DNA of 64,000 nt, taken from assembly GCA_018814305.1 (NCBI GenBank), contig JAHJAA010000080.1, forward strand, positions 47,892 through 111,891, in the 5' to 3' direction. Positions 55,594 to 64,000 of the stretch are shown here, in pieces (positions within the stretch are counted from its first letter, which is position 1; the number at the start of each line of letters is the position of its first letter). The notes under the pieces are model-generated. The model saw only the letters and a program-made list of their open reading frames with translations, searched no databases and had not been told where the DNA came from. The DNA is from Pseudomonadota bacterium (GTDB taxonomy: Bacteria; Desulfobacterota; Desulfobulbia; Desulfobulbales; JAGXFP01). Both the position numbers and the translations under genes were made by a program.

Positions 55594-58119
55594 TTAGCCG
55601 GTATAATACGCAATCCGATCAAAATTAAGATAGGTATAGATCGTCTGGCCAGCCCCTTCCATTGCGGCCATCTGCTTTTGGTACTCATTCAATGAGGGTA
55701 AGGCCCCCAGCTTGGCAGTGATTGCAGCCAGTTCAGCCGAACCGAGATAGACCTCGGTATTGTCTCCCATCCGCTGGGGAAAATTCCGCGTCGAGGTGGA
55801 GATAACCGTAGCGCCATCGGCCACCCTGGCCTGATTCCCCATGCAAAGCGAGCAGCCAGGCACTTCGGTCCGGGCACCGGCCCGACCGAACACGGCATAG
55901 ATCCCTTCCTCCACCAACTGGCGTTCATCCATCCGAGTAGGCGGTGCAATCCACAACCGGGTGGGCACATGACCAAAGCCGTCCAAAAGTCGGGCCGCCG
56001 CCCGATAATGTCCGATATTGGTCATACAGGAACCGATGAAGACCTCATCAATTATGGTCCCCTCAAGTTCGGAGAGTTTTTTCACATCATCCGGATCATT
56101 GGGGCAGGCCAGGATCGGTTCAGTGATGGTGTTAAGATCGATTTCGACCACCGCAGCGTATTCGGCATCGTCATCGGCCACCAGCAACTGAGGATCAGCC
56201 AACCAGGCCTCCATGGCCGCAACCCGACGCTGGAGAGTGTCCCGATCCTGATACCCTTCTTCGATCAACCATTTGAGCAACGCTGCATTGGAACGGACAA
56301 ACTCTACAACCGGTTCTTTATTGAGCCTCACGGTACAGGCCGCAGCAGATCGTTCGGCCGAGGCGTCGGAAAGCTCAAAGGCCTGTTCAACTTTAAGGTC
56401 CGGCAACCCTTCGATCTCAAGAATCCGCCCGGAAAAAACATTCTTCTTTCCTTCCTTACCAACCGTGAGCAACCCTTGTCGGATAGCCTCATGGGGTATA
56501 GCATTGACCAAATCACGGAGGGTAATGCCGGGCTGTAATTTTCCGGTAAATCGAATGAGAACCGATTCCGGCAGATCAAGGGGCATCACCCCGATGGAGG
56601 CGCCAAAGGCAACCAGCCCGGAGCCGGCCGGAAAACTGATCCCGATGGGAAACCGGGTATGGGAATCGCCGCCGGTGCCGACGGTATCGGGCAACACCAT
56701 CCGATTGAGCCAGGAGTGAATCACTCCATCCCGGGGACGTAAGGCTACCCCGCCCCGCTCTTCAAAGAAGCCCGGCAGTTCATGATGAAGTTTGACATCC
56801 ACCGGTTTCGGATAGGCCGCAGTATGGCAAAAACTCTGCATAACCAGATCGGCGGAAAAACCGAGACAGGCCAGTTCTTTCAATTCATCACGGGTCATGG
56901 CCCCGGTGGTATCCTGGGAACCGACGGTGGACATCCGGGGTTCACAATAGGTTCCCGGGCGCACTCCGGGAAGATCACAGGCCAGACCTACGATTTTCTG
57001 GGCCAGAGTAAAACCTTTGCCGGTGTCGGGAGGTGAAACCGGGCGGAGAAAAAGATCACTGTCAGGCTGGCCAAGTTTCTTGCGGATCTTATCGGTCAAG
57101 GCTCGCCCGATGATCAAGGGGATCCTCCCCCCGGCCCGAACCTCATCGGCCATGGTTGAAGGTCGGAGGGTAAAGGTGGAAAGAACCATACCCGTATCAT
57201 CAACGATTTTGCCATCGTAAGGCAGGATATGTACCACCTCTCCCATCTTAAGACCACTCACCTCACACTCAATGGGCAGGGCCCCGGAGTCCTCGGCGGT
57301 GTTGAAAAAAATCGGGGCGATCTTGCCACCCAGCACCACCCCGCCCTGGCGTTTATTGGGAACGTAAGGAATGTCGTGGCCGAGATACCAGAGCACCGAA
57401 TTAATTGCCGACTTCCGGGATGAACCGGTCCCCACCACATCTCCGACAAAGGCGACGGGGTGTCCCTTGCTCTTCAACTGTTCAATCAGCGCCAGCCCAT
57501 CGGGCATCTTGCTCTTGAGCATTGACTGGGCATGGAGCGGAATGTCCGGACGGCTCCAGGCCTCAGACGCCGGGGAGAAATCATCGGTATTGGACTCACC
57601 GGGCACCTTGAAGACGGTGACGGTAATCCGCTCGGCCAGGGGCGCCCGATTGGTGAACCACGCACCGGCAGCCCAGGAATCCACCACCTTTTTGGCCATT
57701 GAATTGGTTTTGGCCTTGGCCATCACCTCACTGTAGGCATCATAAACCAGCACGGTGCCGGATAAGGCGGTTGCCGCGGCCTCGGCGGTGACAGGGTCGT
57801 CAAGGAGGTCAATCAACGGCTGGATATTATAGCCGCCCAGCATGGTCCCCAACAGGAAGGTTGCCTGCTGACGATCAATACTTGAAACAACTTCGTCGCC
57901 CCGGGCAATGCGACTTAAAAATCCGGCCTTGACCTCAGCCGCCCCGTCAACCCCTGGTGGAATCCGATTGGTCAGCAGGTCCACCAGGAACCCATCCTCC
58001 CCAGGAGGGGGATTCCGGATCAGGGCTATCAACTCGGAGGTTTGCTCGGCATTTAAGGGGAGCGGCGGGAGGTTCAGGGCTGCTCGTTCCTCAACATGGG
58101 TTCGATATGCTTCAATCAT
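55594..58119 (-). CDS. acnB: Aconitate hydratase B (bifunctional with 2-methylisocitrate dehydratase)
   Basis: 841 residues, close to AcnB (about 865). N-terminal HEAT-like domain ([16 protein letters not shown]), swivel domain, then the Fe-S cluster cysteines: GSCMTNIGH and [12 protein letters not shown], with a further Cys in an upstream loop. Interconverts citrate and isocitrate; related enzymes also dehydrate 2-methylisocitrate. ATG with GAGGTG 8 nt upstream and a near-consensus promoter. Confidence 0.96.
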   Translation of the reverse strand: MIEAYRTHVEERAALNLPPLPLNAEQTSELIALIRNPPPGEDGFLVDLLTNRIPPGVDGAAEVKAGFLSRIARGDEVVSSIDRQQATFLLGTMLGGYNIQPLIDLLDDPVTAEAAATALSGTVLVYDAYSEVMAKAKTNSMAKKVVDSWAAGAWFTNRAPLAERITVTVFKVPGESNTDDFSPASEAWSRPDIPLHAQSMLKSKMPDGLALIEQLKSKGHPVAFVGDVVGTGSSRKSAINSVLWYLGHDIPYVPNKRQGGVVLGGKIAPIFFNTAEDSGALPIECEVSGLKMGEVVHILPYDGKIVDDTGMVLSTFTLRPSTMADEVRAGGRIPLIIGRALTDKIRKKLGQPDSDLFLRPVSPPDTGKGFTLAQKIVGLACDLPGVRPGTYCEPRMSTVGSQDTTGAMTRDELKELACLGFSADLVMQSFCHTAAYPKPVDVKLHHELPGFFEERGGVALRPRDGVIHSWLNRMVLPDTVGTGGDSHTRFPIGISFPAGSGLVAFGASIGVMPLDLPESVLIRFTGKLQPGITLRDLVNAIPHEAIRQGLLTVGKEGKKNVFSGRILEIEGLPDLKVEQAFELSDASAERSAAACTVRLNKEPVVEFVRSNAALLKWLIEEGYQDRDTLQRRVAAMEAWLADPQLLVADDDAEYAAVVEIDLNTITEPILACPNDPDDVKKLSELEGTIIDEVFIGSCMTNIGHYRAAARLLDGFGHVPTRLWIAPPTRMDERQLVEEGIYAVFGRAGARTEVPGCSLCMGNQARVADGATVISTSTRNFPQRMGDNTEVYLGSAELAAITAKLGALPSLNEYQKQMAAMEGAGQTIYTYLNFDRIAYYTG

Positions 58120-58170
58120 TGCGTATCACCTCAAAAAGAGTGGGATTAGTCAGGAAGAAAAGAGTTCATT

Positions 58171-58199
58171 TTAATAAAAAGCCGCTCCGTCATTGTCAA
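58171..58199 (-). promoter_or_regulatory. Promoter of acnB
   Basis: Minus strand: TTGACA (58199-58194), 17-nt spacer, TATTAA (58176-58171). About 50 nt before the acnB ATG. Confidence 0.55.
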
Positions 58200-58344
58200 T
58201 CAAAATTCCCTAAAAAACGACAAACTAGTTCTCCCATTGAACAGACAATGCTAATCTATGGGATATTACGGTATTGCGATATTTTTTTACCTTCGCCTCG
58301 ACAGACTCGAACGACCGACCAAATTCAAGGAAGGCTTGAATCCA

Positions 58345-59655
58345 ATGACCAATACTGTCCCCCATCTCCGTTCACGAATGATGATCCCGATTGGTCTCGG
58401 TTTCCTGATTTTATGCGTTTTGGGCATTATTCTGACCTATCATCTCCAGCAAAGGCTGGTCAACAACGCCACCGCTGATCGGATCAACAGCGCCAGCCGC
58501 CTCTTCTATCAATTTCTCAATCTGGAGGCGGAAAATCTCGAAATCAAATCCACTAACTATCTTTACGATCCGGCCCTGCAGGCTGCCTTCCTGGCCGGGG
58601 ATCGGGCTACCTTACTCCAAAACGCACTTCCTGCATTCAAGCGGATCAAGGCTCGATATGACATCACCCATTTTTACTTCCATCTCCCCGATGGCACCTG
58701 TTTTCTAAGGGTCCATGATCCGGATCGGCACAGCGATATCATCTACCGGGACACCATGATCCAGGCCCAATCTACCGGCGCTCCGGCCCACGGCATCGAG
58801 CTGGGCCCCCTGGGTACCTTTACTCTGCGTGCGGTTACCCCCTGGTTTTCAGAAGGGAAGTTAATAGGATATATCGAACTGGGCAAAGAGATTGACCAGT
58901 TGGCCCCGAAACTTCATAATACCCTGGGGGTAGAATTCATCTTTGCCATCAACAAGAAGAACCTCGATCGCACCTTGTGGGAAGAAGGCATGAGGGCCAT
59001 GGGCACCACCGGGAACTGGGAGCTCTATCCGTATCACATAATTGCCACATCAACCCTTCCCGATCACCCCGAATTATTAAAACCAATTCTGAACGAGCAC
59101 AAAGATTTTCACCAAAATACCTTTTTCGACCTCACTGACTCGAAACAAACCTTAAGAGCCGGCTGTCTTCCCTTACGCGATGCCGGCGGCAACGATGTGG
59201 GCGAAATGATTATTGCCTCGGACTTCACCTCTTTTGCCATTAACCGAAAGATGTTCATTATCTTAATCGTCGTTACCACCATTCTGATCAGTACGATTTA
59301 CCTGGGGATTTATCTGTACATTGGCTGGCAGGAAGGGAAAATAAATGACTATCACGCCAAACTATCCGCTGAGATCGACGAACATAAAAAAACCGGCCAA
59401 GAGTTGATCCGGCACCGAGATCAACTGGATCAACTGGTTACTGAACGAACCGCTGAACTGGAAAAGGCCCTGGCTGAGGTCAAGGTTTTGAGCGGTTTCC
59501 TGCCCATCTGCGCCTCCTGTAAGAACATCCGCAATGATGACGGGAGCTGGGAACAGATCGAATCCTATATCAGCCACCACTCGGACATGGTGTTCAGCCA
59601 TGGTTACTGTCCCAACTGTGCCAAGGAAATCTATGCCGATTTTCGCAAGACCTGA
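58345..59655 (+). CDS. Double-Cache membrane sensor with Cys4 (zinc-ribbon-like) tail
   Basis: 436 residues from ATG 58345 (AGGAAGG 10 nt upstream; the frame extends to 58258). Helix 13-33, periplasmic dCache_3-like domain about 35-300 (LRVHDPDRHSDIIYRDT, GYIELGKEIDQL), helix about 305-330, coiled coil about 340-390, and a C-terminal motif with ICASC and YCPNC (Cys pairs about 35 residues apart) around FSHGYCP. That tail is common at the end of sensor or receiver proteins, but here no kinase, cyclase or methyl-accepting domain is present. Signalling must go through the tail to a partner. A DUF89 gene follows after 17 nt. Confidence 0.83.
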   Translation: MTNTVPHLRSRMMIPIGLGFLILCVLGIILTYHLQQRLVNNATADRINSASRLFYQFLNLEAENLEIKSTNYLYDPALQAAFLAGDRATLLQNALPAFKRIKARYDITHFYFHLPDGTCFLRVHDPDRHSDIIYRDTMIQAQSTGAPAHGIELGPLGTFTLRAVTPWFSEGKLIGYIELGKEIDQLAPKLHNTLGVEFIFAINKKNLDRTLWEEGMRAMGTTGNWELYPYHIIATSTLPDHPELLKPILNEHKDFHQNTFFDLTDSKQTLRAGCLPLRDAGGNDVGEMIIASDFTSFAINRKMFIILIVVTTILISTIYLGIYLYIGWQEGKINDYHAKLSAEIDEHKKTGQELIRHRDQLDQLVTERTAELEKALAEVKVLSGFLPICASCKNIRNDDGSWEQIESYISHHSDMVFSHGYCPNCAKEIYADFRKT

Positions 59656-59672
59656 CCTGACGAGACCTTCAG

Positions 59673-60542
59673 ATGCAGACCTCGCTTGACTGCCTGCCCT
59701 GCTTTCTCCACCAGGCCCTGGGAGTTGCCCGCCGGATCAGTGATCAACCGACCAGGCAGCAGGAGATCCTGCTGGCGGCCAACCGACTTCTGACGGATTT
59801 TGATCTCGATCTGTCCCCGCCGGAAAATGCGATTTCACTGTATCGACTGCTGACCGAAATGTCTGGCTGTCCCGATCTCTTTGCCGAACTCAAACGACAA
59901 TCAAACCGCCAGACTCTGGAAATGCTCCCGGATCTCCGCTTAAAGCTTGCGACCGCCCCAAATCCGCTTGAGATGGCGGTCCGACTGGCCATCGCCGGAA
60001 ACATTATCGATTATGGGGCCCTGGTTGATTTTGACCTCCAAACCGTTATAAACCGTTGCCAGACCGCAGAACTCAAGGGAACCACTTTCAGCCAATTCAA
60101 CAGTGATCTCAGAAACGCCCGCAATATTCTCTATCTGGCGGACAACTGTGGGGAACTGGCCTTTGATCGGCTGCTGATCGAACAACTTGACCAACCGGTG
60201 ACCGTGGCGGTGAAGGAAAGTCCTATTTTAAATGATGCCTTGCGCGAAGATGCCCTTTTCTGCAGGATTGATAAGGTGGCTGAAATCATAAGCAATGGAA
60301 CCGCCTGTCCGGGCACCCCCCTGGGGCGCTGCAGTAAAGCGTTTCAGCAATGCTTTGCAGAGGCGGACCTGATCATCAGCAAGGGTCAGGGAAACTTTGA
60401 AACCCTGTCCGAGGTACGAGCCCCCATCTACTTTCTCCTGATGGTCAAATGCCCCACGGTTGCCGCACATCTGAACGACCTTGACAACCCACCCGCCGCC
60501 GGATTCAAACTGGGCGACCTGGTCTTGAAGCGTTCTCGATAA
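59673..60542 (+). CDS. DUF89/ARMT1-like metal-dependent phosphatase
   Basis: 289 residues. N-terminal CLPCFLHQALGVAR, then the DUF89 landmarks: IAGNIIDYG, LADNCGELAFDRLL (metal-binding Asp/Asn), SNGTACPGTPLG and SKGQGNFETLSE. Relatives dephosphorylate damaged sugar phosphates or related metabolites (damage-control phosphatases). Probably co-transcribed with the Cache sensor upstream. Convergent with the methyltransferase gene. Confidence 0.87.
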   Translation: MQTSLDCLPCFLHQALGVARRISDQPTRQQEILLAANRLLTDFDLDLSPPENAISLYRLLTEMSGCPDLFAELKRQSNRQTLEMLPDLRLKLATAPNPLEMAVRLAIAGNIIDYGALVDFDLQTVINRCQTAELKGTTFSQFNSDLRNARNILYLADNCGELAFDRLLIEQLDQPVTVAVKESPILNDALREDALFCRIDKVAEIISNGTACPGTPLGRCSKAFQQCFAEADLIISKGQGNFETLSEVRAPIYFLLMVKCPTVAAHLNDLDNPPAAGFKLGDLVLKRSR

Positions 60543-60558
60543 TCAGGAGATCTTCACC

Positions 60559-61833
60559 TCACCTCGGTCCCAGCAGGATCATCACCTCAAGATTTGTTGA
60601 TCCGGGAAAGAGATCCAACGGAACAATCTTCTTGATCCAGTAGCCATGACTGCGCCATTTTTTCAGTGAAGTGGTGATCTGATCCACGCCACAGAAGACA
60701 TGAAGAACTCTCTTGGGCCGATGACCGCAAATTGAGGTAATCACCTTGTCCTGGGGACCCTGGCGGGGGGGATCGAGCAGGACTGTGTCTGGAAAAGGGG
60801 TTGTGGCGAACATTTTATCCAAAGAATCGCCGGTGATCCGGAGTGGCGAAAATTTGATGGAACCGCCCCGACCAGCATTTAAACGAATGTTTTCACGGGC
60901 TGCCTTGATGGAAGGGCCTTCACTGTCAACTGCCACCACCTCGGTATAATCGGGGGCCAGAAAATGGCTGAACAGACCGTATCCGCAGTAGAGATCAAGC
61001 AGGCTCCCCCCGGAGGGTGCCAGGAGCTGGCGGGCCTGTTTCAAAAGCACCGGGACCATGGCCTCATTTACCTGGGAAAAAGAGGTCGGATGGAATTTAA
61101 AACGGCAATCGGCCACGGTCACGGTCAGTTCGACCGGCCCGAACAATGTTTTAAAACCCATGGCCGCAACCGGTCGTCGGCTCTCAAGATAGTATTTCGA
61201 CCGACTGGGATCAAAATACACATGGGCGGCCATGATGGGATCATCGATCCGCTGCAGATGATCCGCCACTATTTTGAGCTTTCGGATAAGCGGACCGCTC
61301 ATCTGATCAACATTAAAAATGACCACCCTTTCCTGGTAACTTCCCCTGATGATCAGATAATTCAAATGGGCTGCCACCAGACGAAAGGGAGGTTCGGAGA
61401 GCTTCTTCTGTAGAAAGGCGTAGATGGCGCCATGCTCCACCGGTTCCAGGGCGGAATGTTGCAGCGGGTGCCGTCGATCCACGGTGGTGGTATCACCAAA
61501 CACCAGATGCAGAATCCCATCCTGGAATACTGCCCGACGCTGTGAGGTCGTTCGATAGCCCCTGGCCTTGGGAGAACCGATCACCGGCGTGGGTTGCCCG
61601 GGGAGATTATTCTTTTGCCAGAATTCGGCCAGGGCCTGATTCTTGATCCGCAACTCCTCTCCATAATCCAGCCGAGCCAGGGGTGAACTCATCGACTCGC
61701 CTCTCCCTCCGGCCTTTCCCGGTAAAGAAATCATCGGCATCAGGAGATCAACAAAGGAGACCAGCGGTTTAGCAGGGGCCTTGGCGACGTGGGCGGTAAC
61801 CGGTCGTCGTTTCCCAGGGAGGTTTTTTTTCAT
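60559..61833 (-). CDS. TrmA/RlmD-type RNA (uracil-C5) methyltransferase
   Basis: 424 residues. SAM-binding motif LLDLYCGYGLFSHFL, VVAVDSEGPSIKAARENI, then LLDPPRQGPQ and a catalytic-Cys candidate in HVFCGVDQ. No N-terminal TRAM domain or Fe-S cysteine cluster is visible, so the protein is a divergent member; the exact RNA and position modified cannot be read from sequence. Basic N-terminus of about 20 residues. Confidence 0.85.
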   Translation of the reverse strand: MKKNLPGKRRPVTAHVAKAPAKPLVSFVDLLMPMISLPGKAGGRGESMSSPLARLDYGEELRIKNQALAEFWQKNNLPGQPTPVIGSPKARGYRTTSQRRAVFQDGILHLVFGDTTTVDRRHPLQHSALEPVEHGAIYAFLQKKLSEPPFRLVAAHLNYLIIRGSYQERVVIFNVDQMSGPLIRKLKIVADHLQRIDDPIMAAHVYFDPSRSKYYLESRRPVAAMGFKTLFGPVELTVTVADCRFKFHPTSFSQVNEAMVPVLLKQARQLLAPSGGSLLDLYCGYGLFSHFLAPDYTEVVAVDSEGPSIKAARENIRLNAGRGGSIKFSPLRITGDSLDKMFATTPFPDTVLLDPPRQGPQDKVITSICGHRPKRVLHVFCGVDQITTSLKKWRSHGYWIKKIVPLDLFPGSTNLEVMILLGPR

Positions 61834-62131
61834 GATGTTATCTTAGCCGTTTAACAGTTTACATAATTGGAACGGTTTTGAACCCGCACGACTATACCCG
61901 ACTTTACCACTATTAGGCGATAAATCTCCTTAGATTCAAGCTCCCCGTGGTTCTTCCTTTGCTCCAGATTAAGGTTCCGTCCACCACCCGGTATCTACAC
62001 ATAAAAATTTCGGAACTTTCGGCGGTTACCTTTATCAAGATAACGACAATCTCGATGATTCCAACTGGACAAACCGACGATATTTGTTTATAAAAGCGTT
62101 TTTTTTCGAGTCAGCCCCTAGAGGAAACAAC

Positions 62132-63718
62132 GTGAGCACCACCCTGCAAAAAGAGATTCAACGCCGGAGAACCTTCGGCATCATCAGTCACCCCGATGCC
62201 GGTAAAACCACCTTAACTGAAAAGCTTCTTCTGTTTGGTGGGGCCATTCAGATGGCTGGGGCGGTCAAGTCTCGGAAAACCGCCATGCATGCGGTAAGCG
62301 ACTGGATGGCCATTGAACAGGAACGCGGTATCTCGGTAACCTCATCGGTCATGAAATTTATCTACCGGGATTACGACATCAACCTCCTGGACACCCCTGG
62401 CCATCAGGATTTTTCCGAGGATACCTACCGGGTTTTAACCGCCGTGGACAGTGCCCTGATGGTTATTGACAACGCCAAGGGGGTGGAGACCCAGACTGAA
62501 AAACTCATGGAAGTCTGTCGGATGCGAAACACCCCGGTCATCACCTTCATCAACAAACTTGATCGTGAGGGCATGGAACCGCTGGATATCTTAAGTGATA
62601 TCGAGGAAAAACTGCAGATCGAATGCACCCCCCTCTCCTGGCCCATCGGCATGGGCAAGAATTTTAAAGGGGTCTACAACCTCTACCGGCATGAGCTCAT
62701 CCTCTTTACCCCCGGCCAAATGATTCGTCCCCAGGATATCGTCAGAACCACCAATCTCAACGACCCTCTGTTGGACCAGCACCTGGGCCGACAGGCCGAT
62801 AAACTCCGGGAGGATATAGAACTCCTGGAAGGAGCGGCCAATCCCTTTGACCTGGAAGATTATCTCAAGGCAAGCCAGAGTCCGGTCTTTTTCGGCAGCG
62901 CCATCAATAATTTCGGGGTTAAAGAACTCCTGGATGCCTTTGTCGAACTGGCCCCACCCCCAAGTCCCCGACCGACCACGACCAGGATGGTGGATCCGTC
63001 CGAGCCCGATTTCTCCGGATTTACCTTTAAGATCCAGGCCAACATGAACCCGGCCCACCGGGATCGAATCGCCTTCTTTCGCATCTGTTCCGGCAAATTC
63101 ACTCGCGGGATGAAGGTTTTTCACCATCGGCTCGGCAAGGAGATTTCACTCTCCAACGCCACCATCTTCATGGCCCAGGATCGGAGTAATGTGGAAGAGG
63201 CCTATCCCGGCGACATCATCGGTATCCACAACCACGGCACCATCAAGATCGGTGATACCTTCACCATCAAAGAAGAACTTAAATTCACCGGGATCCCCAA
63301 TTTTGCCCCGGAACATTTTCGGCGGGTGCTCTTGAAATCACCCCTTAAAGCCAAACAACTCAACAAGGGCTTGACCCAGATGGCCGAAGAGGGCGCAGTC
63401 CAGTTGTTTCGACCCCTGCTGGGAAGTGACTATATTCTAGGTGCGGTTGGAGTTCTGCAGTTCGAGGTGACCATGTCCCGACTCAAAGCGGAATACGGGG
63501 TGGAGGCGATCAACGAACCGGTGGAATATGCCACCGCCCGATGGATCACCTGCGACGACCGCAAAAAGCTGGAGACGTTCAAAAACCGCCACCAGAATCA
63601 GGTTGCCGAGGATGCCGAAGGTTATCTGGCCTTTCTGGCCTCCAGTGAATGGTCCTTGAAACGAACCGCGGAACGGTTTCCGGAGATTGTCTTCCACAAA
63701 ACCCGCGAACACTCCTGA
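62132..63718 (+). CDS. prfC: Peptide chain release factor 3
   Basis: 528 residues from GTG 62132 (GAGGA 6 nt upstream), matching the usual RF3 length of about 529; a TTG at 62084 would add an unlikely N-terminus. G1 [11 protein letters not shown]3 DTPGHQDF, G4 NKLDREG, and RGISVTSS as the switch region. RF3 is a GTPase that recycles RF1/RF2 during termination. The stop codon lies within the start of a foldback repeat. Confidence 0.96.
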   Translation: MSTTLQKEIQRRRTFGIISHPDAGKTTLTEKLLLFGGAIQMAGAVKSRKTAMHAVSDWMAIEQERGISVTSSVMKFIYRDYDINLLDTPGHQDFSEDTYRVLTAVDSALMVIDNAKGVETQTEKLMEVCRMRNTPVITFINKLDREGMEPLDILSDIEEKLQIECTPLSWPIGMGKNFKGVYNLYRHELILFTPGQMIRPQDIVRTTNLNDPLLDQHLGRQADKLREDIELLEGAANPFDLEDYLKASQSPVFFGSAINNFGVKELLDAFVELAPPPSPRPTTTRMVDPSEPDFSGFTFKIQANMNPAHRDRIAFFRICSGKFTRGMKVFHHRLGKEISLSNATIFMAQDRSNVEEAYPGDIIGIHNHGTIKIGDTFTIKEELKFTGIPNFAPEHFRRVLLKSPLKAKQLNKGLTQMAEEGAVQLFRPLLGSDYILGAVGVLQFEVTMSRLKAEYGVEAINEPVEYATARWITCDDRKKLETFKNRHQNQVAEDAEGYLAFLASSEWSLKRTAERFPEIVFHKTREHS

Positions 63719-63826
63719 TAAACGTTCAGCAGCGCCCCATCTGCACGCGATCAACCCGGTTCGCATAGATTTACTATGGCTCACCGGGCCGATCCCGCAC
63801 ATCTGGGGCACTGCTGGACGTTTATC
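63717..63826. repeat. 110-bp foldback (REP-like) element, copy 2
   Basis: GATAAACGT...CAGCAG at the left pairs with CTGCTGG...ACGTTTATC at the right; about 80% of the 50-nt arms pair around a CATAG-(5 nt)-CTATG centre. On the minus strand its core reads TGAGCCATAGT, spacer, CTATGCGAACCG, TGATCG, the same as copy 1 at 43594. It begins in the prfC stop and could act as its terminator. Confidence 0.85.
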
Positions 63827-64000
63827 GGCTTTATTCCGTTCGGATTGGCGTAACCATATCTTGTTTTGCTTCAGACGGAATCGGTAAATCCGAGGTCCAT
63901 TGTTAGTTCACAAAGCATTCATTCCATGAACAGCCTTGTTTGATGTTTAATAGCTCTTTAGCTTGAGCCCCGCCGGAGGCAAGGGGCGGTTGTAAGCCGC
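63827..64000. other. Unassigned right edge
   Basis: 174 bp with no convincing reading frame. The last 40 bp contain GCCCCGCCGG and GGGGC able to form a small hairpin, and GCGGTTGTAAGCCGC; they may be the start of another repeat cut by the window edge. Confidence 0.4.

Noticed and set aside
62084..62131. TTG start for prfC
   Set aside because: GTG 62132 has a proper ribosome-binding site and gives the family length.
63717..63826. Integron attC site
   Set aside because: Length and foldback fit, but the ends lack the GTTRRRY / RYYYAAC core pair and no integrase is in view.

Overview
The window reads as a chromosomal segment of a Gram-negative, anaerobic or microaerophilic bacterium of the Desulfobacterota (former Deltaproteobacteria; a Desulfobulbales-like lineage is my best guess). 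The grounds are the very high density of two-component genes, periplasmic sensors with c-type haem motifs, an MglA GTPase beside a type IV pilus ATPase, a monomeric isocitrate dehydrogenase, AcnB, and bd-like and Mrp/MBH-like membrane complexes. This placement is inferred from gene content; no rRNA or tRNA gene was seen.

Layout. 1-4.4 kb (minus): AmrS radical-SAM enzyme, MglA-type GTPase, histidine kinase, and a receiver domain fused to a PilB/GspE-type ATPase that runs off the left edge; probably one operon for control of type IV pili or twitching. 4.7-11.9 kb (plus): nine overlapping genes for an Mrp/MBH-type cation/proton antiporter module in the order E-F-G-MbhD-(MbhE+MnhB)-C and then three NuoL/M/N-like subunits, with no hydrogenase or NuoBCD subunits in view. 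11.9-21.7 kb (minus): a signalling operon made of a periplasmic substrate-binding protein, a 1306-residue Cache-HAMP-GAF-kinase-REC-REC-REC protein, CheR, receiver-less CheB, and two further hybrid kinases. 21.9-25.4 kb (minus): a second pair of substrate-binding protein and membrane sensor; here the sensor is a haem-c/HAMP/PAS/GGDEF/EAL protein. 25.7-30.3 kb (plus): PAS-kinase-REC and a CheB-CheR-PAS fusion. 30.4-32.6 kb: monomeric isocitrate dehydrogenase with a clear terminator. 32.8-36.4 kb (plus): a haem-binding DUF3365 kinase, an Rcp1-like response regulator and a REC-kinase-REC protein. 36.5-39 kb: outer-membrane surface antigen, a small lipoprotein, and a YkgJ cysteine-cluster protein. 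39.1-51.8 kb: two RND efflux systems (the second with a MarR regulator and a TolC-like channel), separated by a repeat-rich stretch holding a DUF2846-like lipoprotein and a PilZ protein. 52-55.2 kb (minus): MscS channel and a bd-superfamily membrane protein with a fused cytochrome c domain plus its membrane partner. 55.6-63.7 kb: AcnB, a Cache-domain protein with a Cys4 tail, a DUF89 protein, an RNA methyltransferase and release factor 3.

The genes form three functional themes: sensing and phosphorelay (about eleven sensor or regulator genes), proton/sodium and electron-transport membrane complexes, and efflux. Several intergenic regions carry foldback repeats of at least two families (about 209 bp and about 105-110 bp) and a 68-bp tandem repeat. 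These repeats repeatedly abut stop codons or Shine-Dalgarno sites.
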